From positions 1-7,559 of the forward strand of contig CAZOXZ010000119.1 in NCBI GenBank assembly GCA_964583865.1: a stretch of 7,559 nucleotides of DNA, in the 5' to 3' direction. The first letter of the stretch is position 1. Each line of letters opens with the position of its first letter. The notes below the pieces were generated by a model that was not told the origin of the DNA, did not search any database, and worked only from the letters and a program-made list of their open reading frames with translations. This document shows positions 6,374 to 7,559 of this stretch, piece by piece. The position numbers were made by a program, and so were the translations under genes. This DNA comes from DASSBG01 sp964583865 (GTDB lineage: Bacteria > Pseudomonadota > Gammaproteobacteria > Xanthomonadales > Rhodanobacteraceae).

Positions 6374-7443
6374 CACGTGATGTGCACCCGTTTGCTGCCC
6401 GCAGCCTCGACGACCGTGCCAATGGCCCAGGCATCGATGGCATGCCGCGCGAGCGCCTTGATGCCGGCGTCCGCAACACTTTCGGGCAATACCAGCACGA
6501 AGCCGATGCCGCAGTTGAAGGTCCGCCACATGTCCTCGTCGGCCACGTTGCCGGCCTGTTGCAGCCAGTCGAACACGGGGGGGCGTGGCCAGCTCCGGCT
6601 GTCGACACGGATGCCCAGATGGTCGGGCAACGGGCGGATGATGTTTTCCAGCAGCCCGCCGCCGGTAACGTGGGCCATGGCGTGGATGTCGATTGCCGGT
6701 GATGGCTGTGGCGGATCGCCGACCGGCCGTCCCAGCAATGCCAGGATCGGTTTCACATACAGCCGGGTCGGTGCCATCAGCGCGTCGCTCAGGAGCTGGT
6801 CGCCAACACGCGCGTCGGCTGCCGGTGCCGCCCGCTCCAGGATGCGCCGGATCAACGAGTAGCCGTTGGAGTGCGGGCCCGAGGATGCCAGACCCAGCAG
6901 GACGTCGCCGGCGGCCACGCGACTGCCGTCGATGAGGTCGGCCTTTTCCACCGCGGCTACCGTGAAGCCGGCCAGGTCATAGTCGCTGCCTTCGTACATG
7001 CCCGGCATTTCGGCCGTCTCGCCGCCGATCAAGGCACACCCGGCTTCCTCGCAACCGGCCGCGATGCCGGCCACGACACGTTCGGCAAGGTCGACGTCCA
7101 GGGCGCCGGTGGCGAAATAGTCAAGAAAAAACAGCGGTTCCGCGCCTTGCACCAGCACGTCATTGACGCACATGGCCACCAGGTCGATGCCGATGCTGTC
7201 GTGGCGGTCCAGCTGGCGCGCCAGCTTCAGCTTGGTGCCGACGCCGTCGGTACCGGACACCAGAATCGGCTCGCGATAGCGACCAGCCAGATCGAACAAG
7301 CCGCCAAAGCCGCCAAGGCCACCCATGACACCGGGTCGGTGGGTGCGCCTGACCAGTGGCTTGATGCGCTGGACCAGTTCGTTGCCGGCGTCGATGTCGA
7401 CACCGGCCTGACGATAATCGAGAGGTTGTTGTCCATCTGACAT
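6373..7443 (-). CDS. purM: PurM, phosphoribosylformylglycinamidine cyclo-ligase (AIR synthetase)
   Basis: ATP-dependent cyclisation of FGAM to 5-aminoimidazole ribonucleotide, the fifth step of de novo purine synthesis. 356 residues (E. coli 345). Family motifs in order: DYRQAGVDIDAGN, the glycine-rich VMGGLGGFGGLFDL, SGTDGVGTKLKLA, AMCVNDVLVQGAEPLFFLDY, GGETAEMPGMY, SSGPHSNGYSL, AHVTGGGLLENI and RTFNCGIGF. All are intact. A small insertion of about 9 residues (GRPVGDPPQPSP region) before DIHAMAHVTGGG distinguishes it from the E. coli protein and probably sits in a surface loop. The start at 7443 (MSDGQQPLDYRQ) fits the E. coli N-terminus; an ATG three codons upstream (7452) is possible, and neither has a good ribosome-binding site. 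It is the first gene of the purM-purN-DUF3108 unit. Confidence 0.97.
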   Translation of the reverse strand: MSDGQQPLDYRQAGVDIDAGNELVQRIKPLVRRTHRPGVMGGLGGFGGLFDLAGRYREPILVSGTDGVGTKLKLARQLDRHDSIGIDLVAMCVNDVLVQGAEPLFFLDYFATGALDVDLAERVVAGIAAGCEEAGCALIGGETAEMPGMYEGSDYDLAGFTVAAVEKADLIDGSRVAAGDVLLGLASSGPHSNGYSLIRRILERAAPAADARVGDQLLSDALMAPTRLYVKPILALLGRPVGDPPQPSPAIDIHAMAHVTGGGLLENIIRPLPDHLGIRVDSRSWPRPPVFDWLQQAGNVADEDMWRTFNCGIGFVLVLPESVADAGIKALARHAIDAWAIGTVVEAAGSKRVHIT

Positions 7444-7559
7444 GGGGCACATCGCCGGGTTGAAAGGCGTAATGATAGAGGCTCAGGAGCCTGGGCGGTA
7501 GGAGCCATGTGAGCGAGGCACAGCCATTTTGAGAGCGATTTTTCGACCATTTGAGGCGA
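7444..7559 (-). promoter_or_regulatory. purM upstream region with a possible promoter
   Basis: No gene is supported in these 116 bases, and open frames through it lack any recognisable product. On the minus strand a TATCAT hexamer (complement of 7472-7477) could be a -10 box, which would put the transcript start roughly 20 bases before the purM ATG. At 17-base spacing the -35 position reads TACCGC, a poor match, so an activator or a different sigma factor would be needed if this is the promoter. The outer part (7500-7559) is more AT-rich and contains short repeated words (AGCCAT at 7503-7508 and 7522-7527). I recognise no PurR-type operator. Confidence 0.35.
7479..7492. repeat. 14-bp perfect dyad (AGGCTC-AG-GAGCCT) upstream of purM
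   Basis: Two 6-bp arms, AGGCTC and GAGCCT, are exact inverted complements around a 2-base centre. The site lies one base upstream of the possible minus-strand -10 TATCAT, within the promoter spacer, where a repressor or regulator could bind. The AGGAGCC word at 7485-7491 recurs at 7500-7506. The dyad could be an operator, part of a small intergenic repeat, or chance in GC-rich DNA. The 2-base loop is too tight for a stable RNA hairpin of this length, and no T-run follows on either strand, so it is not a terminator. Confidence 0.4.

Noticed and set aside
5702..6862. Plus-strand open frame of 386 codons opposite purN and purM
   Set aside because: It is antisense to intact purine genes with complete catalytic motifs; no independent evidence of coding.
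1..7559. Phage-defence, mobile or CRISPR system
   Set aside because: No transposase, integrase, repeat array, toxin-antitoxin pair or unfamiliar multi-gene cassette is visible; all the genes are housekeeping or envelope genes.

Overview
The window is a GC-rich, densely packed stretch of chromosome from a Gram-negative gammaproteobacterium. It carries genes for Kdo-containing LPS, the Lpt transport bridge, a BolA-family protein beside murA, and a purM-purN pair. This gene order is typical of gammaproteobacteria, and the Xanthomonadales/Chromatiales side is my best guess, made from memory of synteny rather than a search. I see no mobile element, CRISPR array, tRNA or rRNA.

Layout: positions 1-3207 hold a minus-strand envelope operon read as kdsD, kdsC, lptC, lptA, lptB (lptB runs off the left edge). 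Its genes overlap or abut by a few bases. KdsD makes arabinose 5-phosphate and KdsC is the Kdo-8-phosphate phosphatase. LptC and LptA are bridge components, and LptB is the ATPase that powers LPS extraction from the inner membrane. A 223-bp divergent intergenic region (3208-3430) separates this operon from ibaG-murA on the plus strand. MurA catalyses the first committed step of peptidoglycan synthesis. A second minus-strand operon, purM-purN-DUF3108 (7443 to 4959), converges on murA. It encodes two steps of de novo IMP synthesis and an exported protein of unknown function. The right end (7444-7559) is the purM upstream region, with a 14-bp dyad next to a possible -10 box.

The most unusual observation is in lptB. 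The gene is open and otherwise highly conserved, with intact Walker A, Q-loop and LSGGE signature. At the end of Walker B, however, the nearly invariant Asp-Glu pair (LLDEPFAGVDP in the family) reads Ala-Trp (LLAWPFAGVDP). This removes both the Mg-coordinating aspartate and the catalytic glutamate, so the protein should not hydrolyse ATP as written. A second, milder oddity is in kdsC, where the conserved Arg of the motif II loop (I-[TS]-[GA]-R) is Gly. The catalytic residues I checked in KdsD, MurA and PurN, and the conserved motifs of PurM, are intact.
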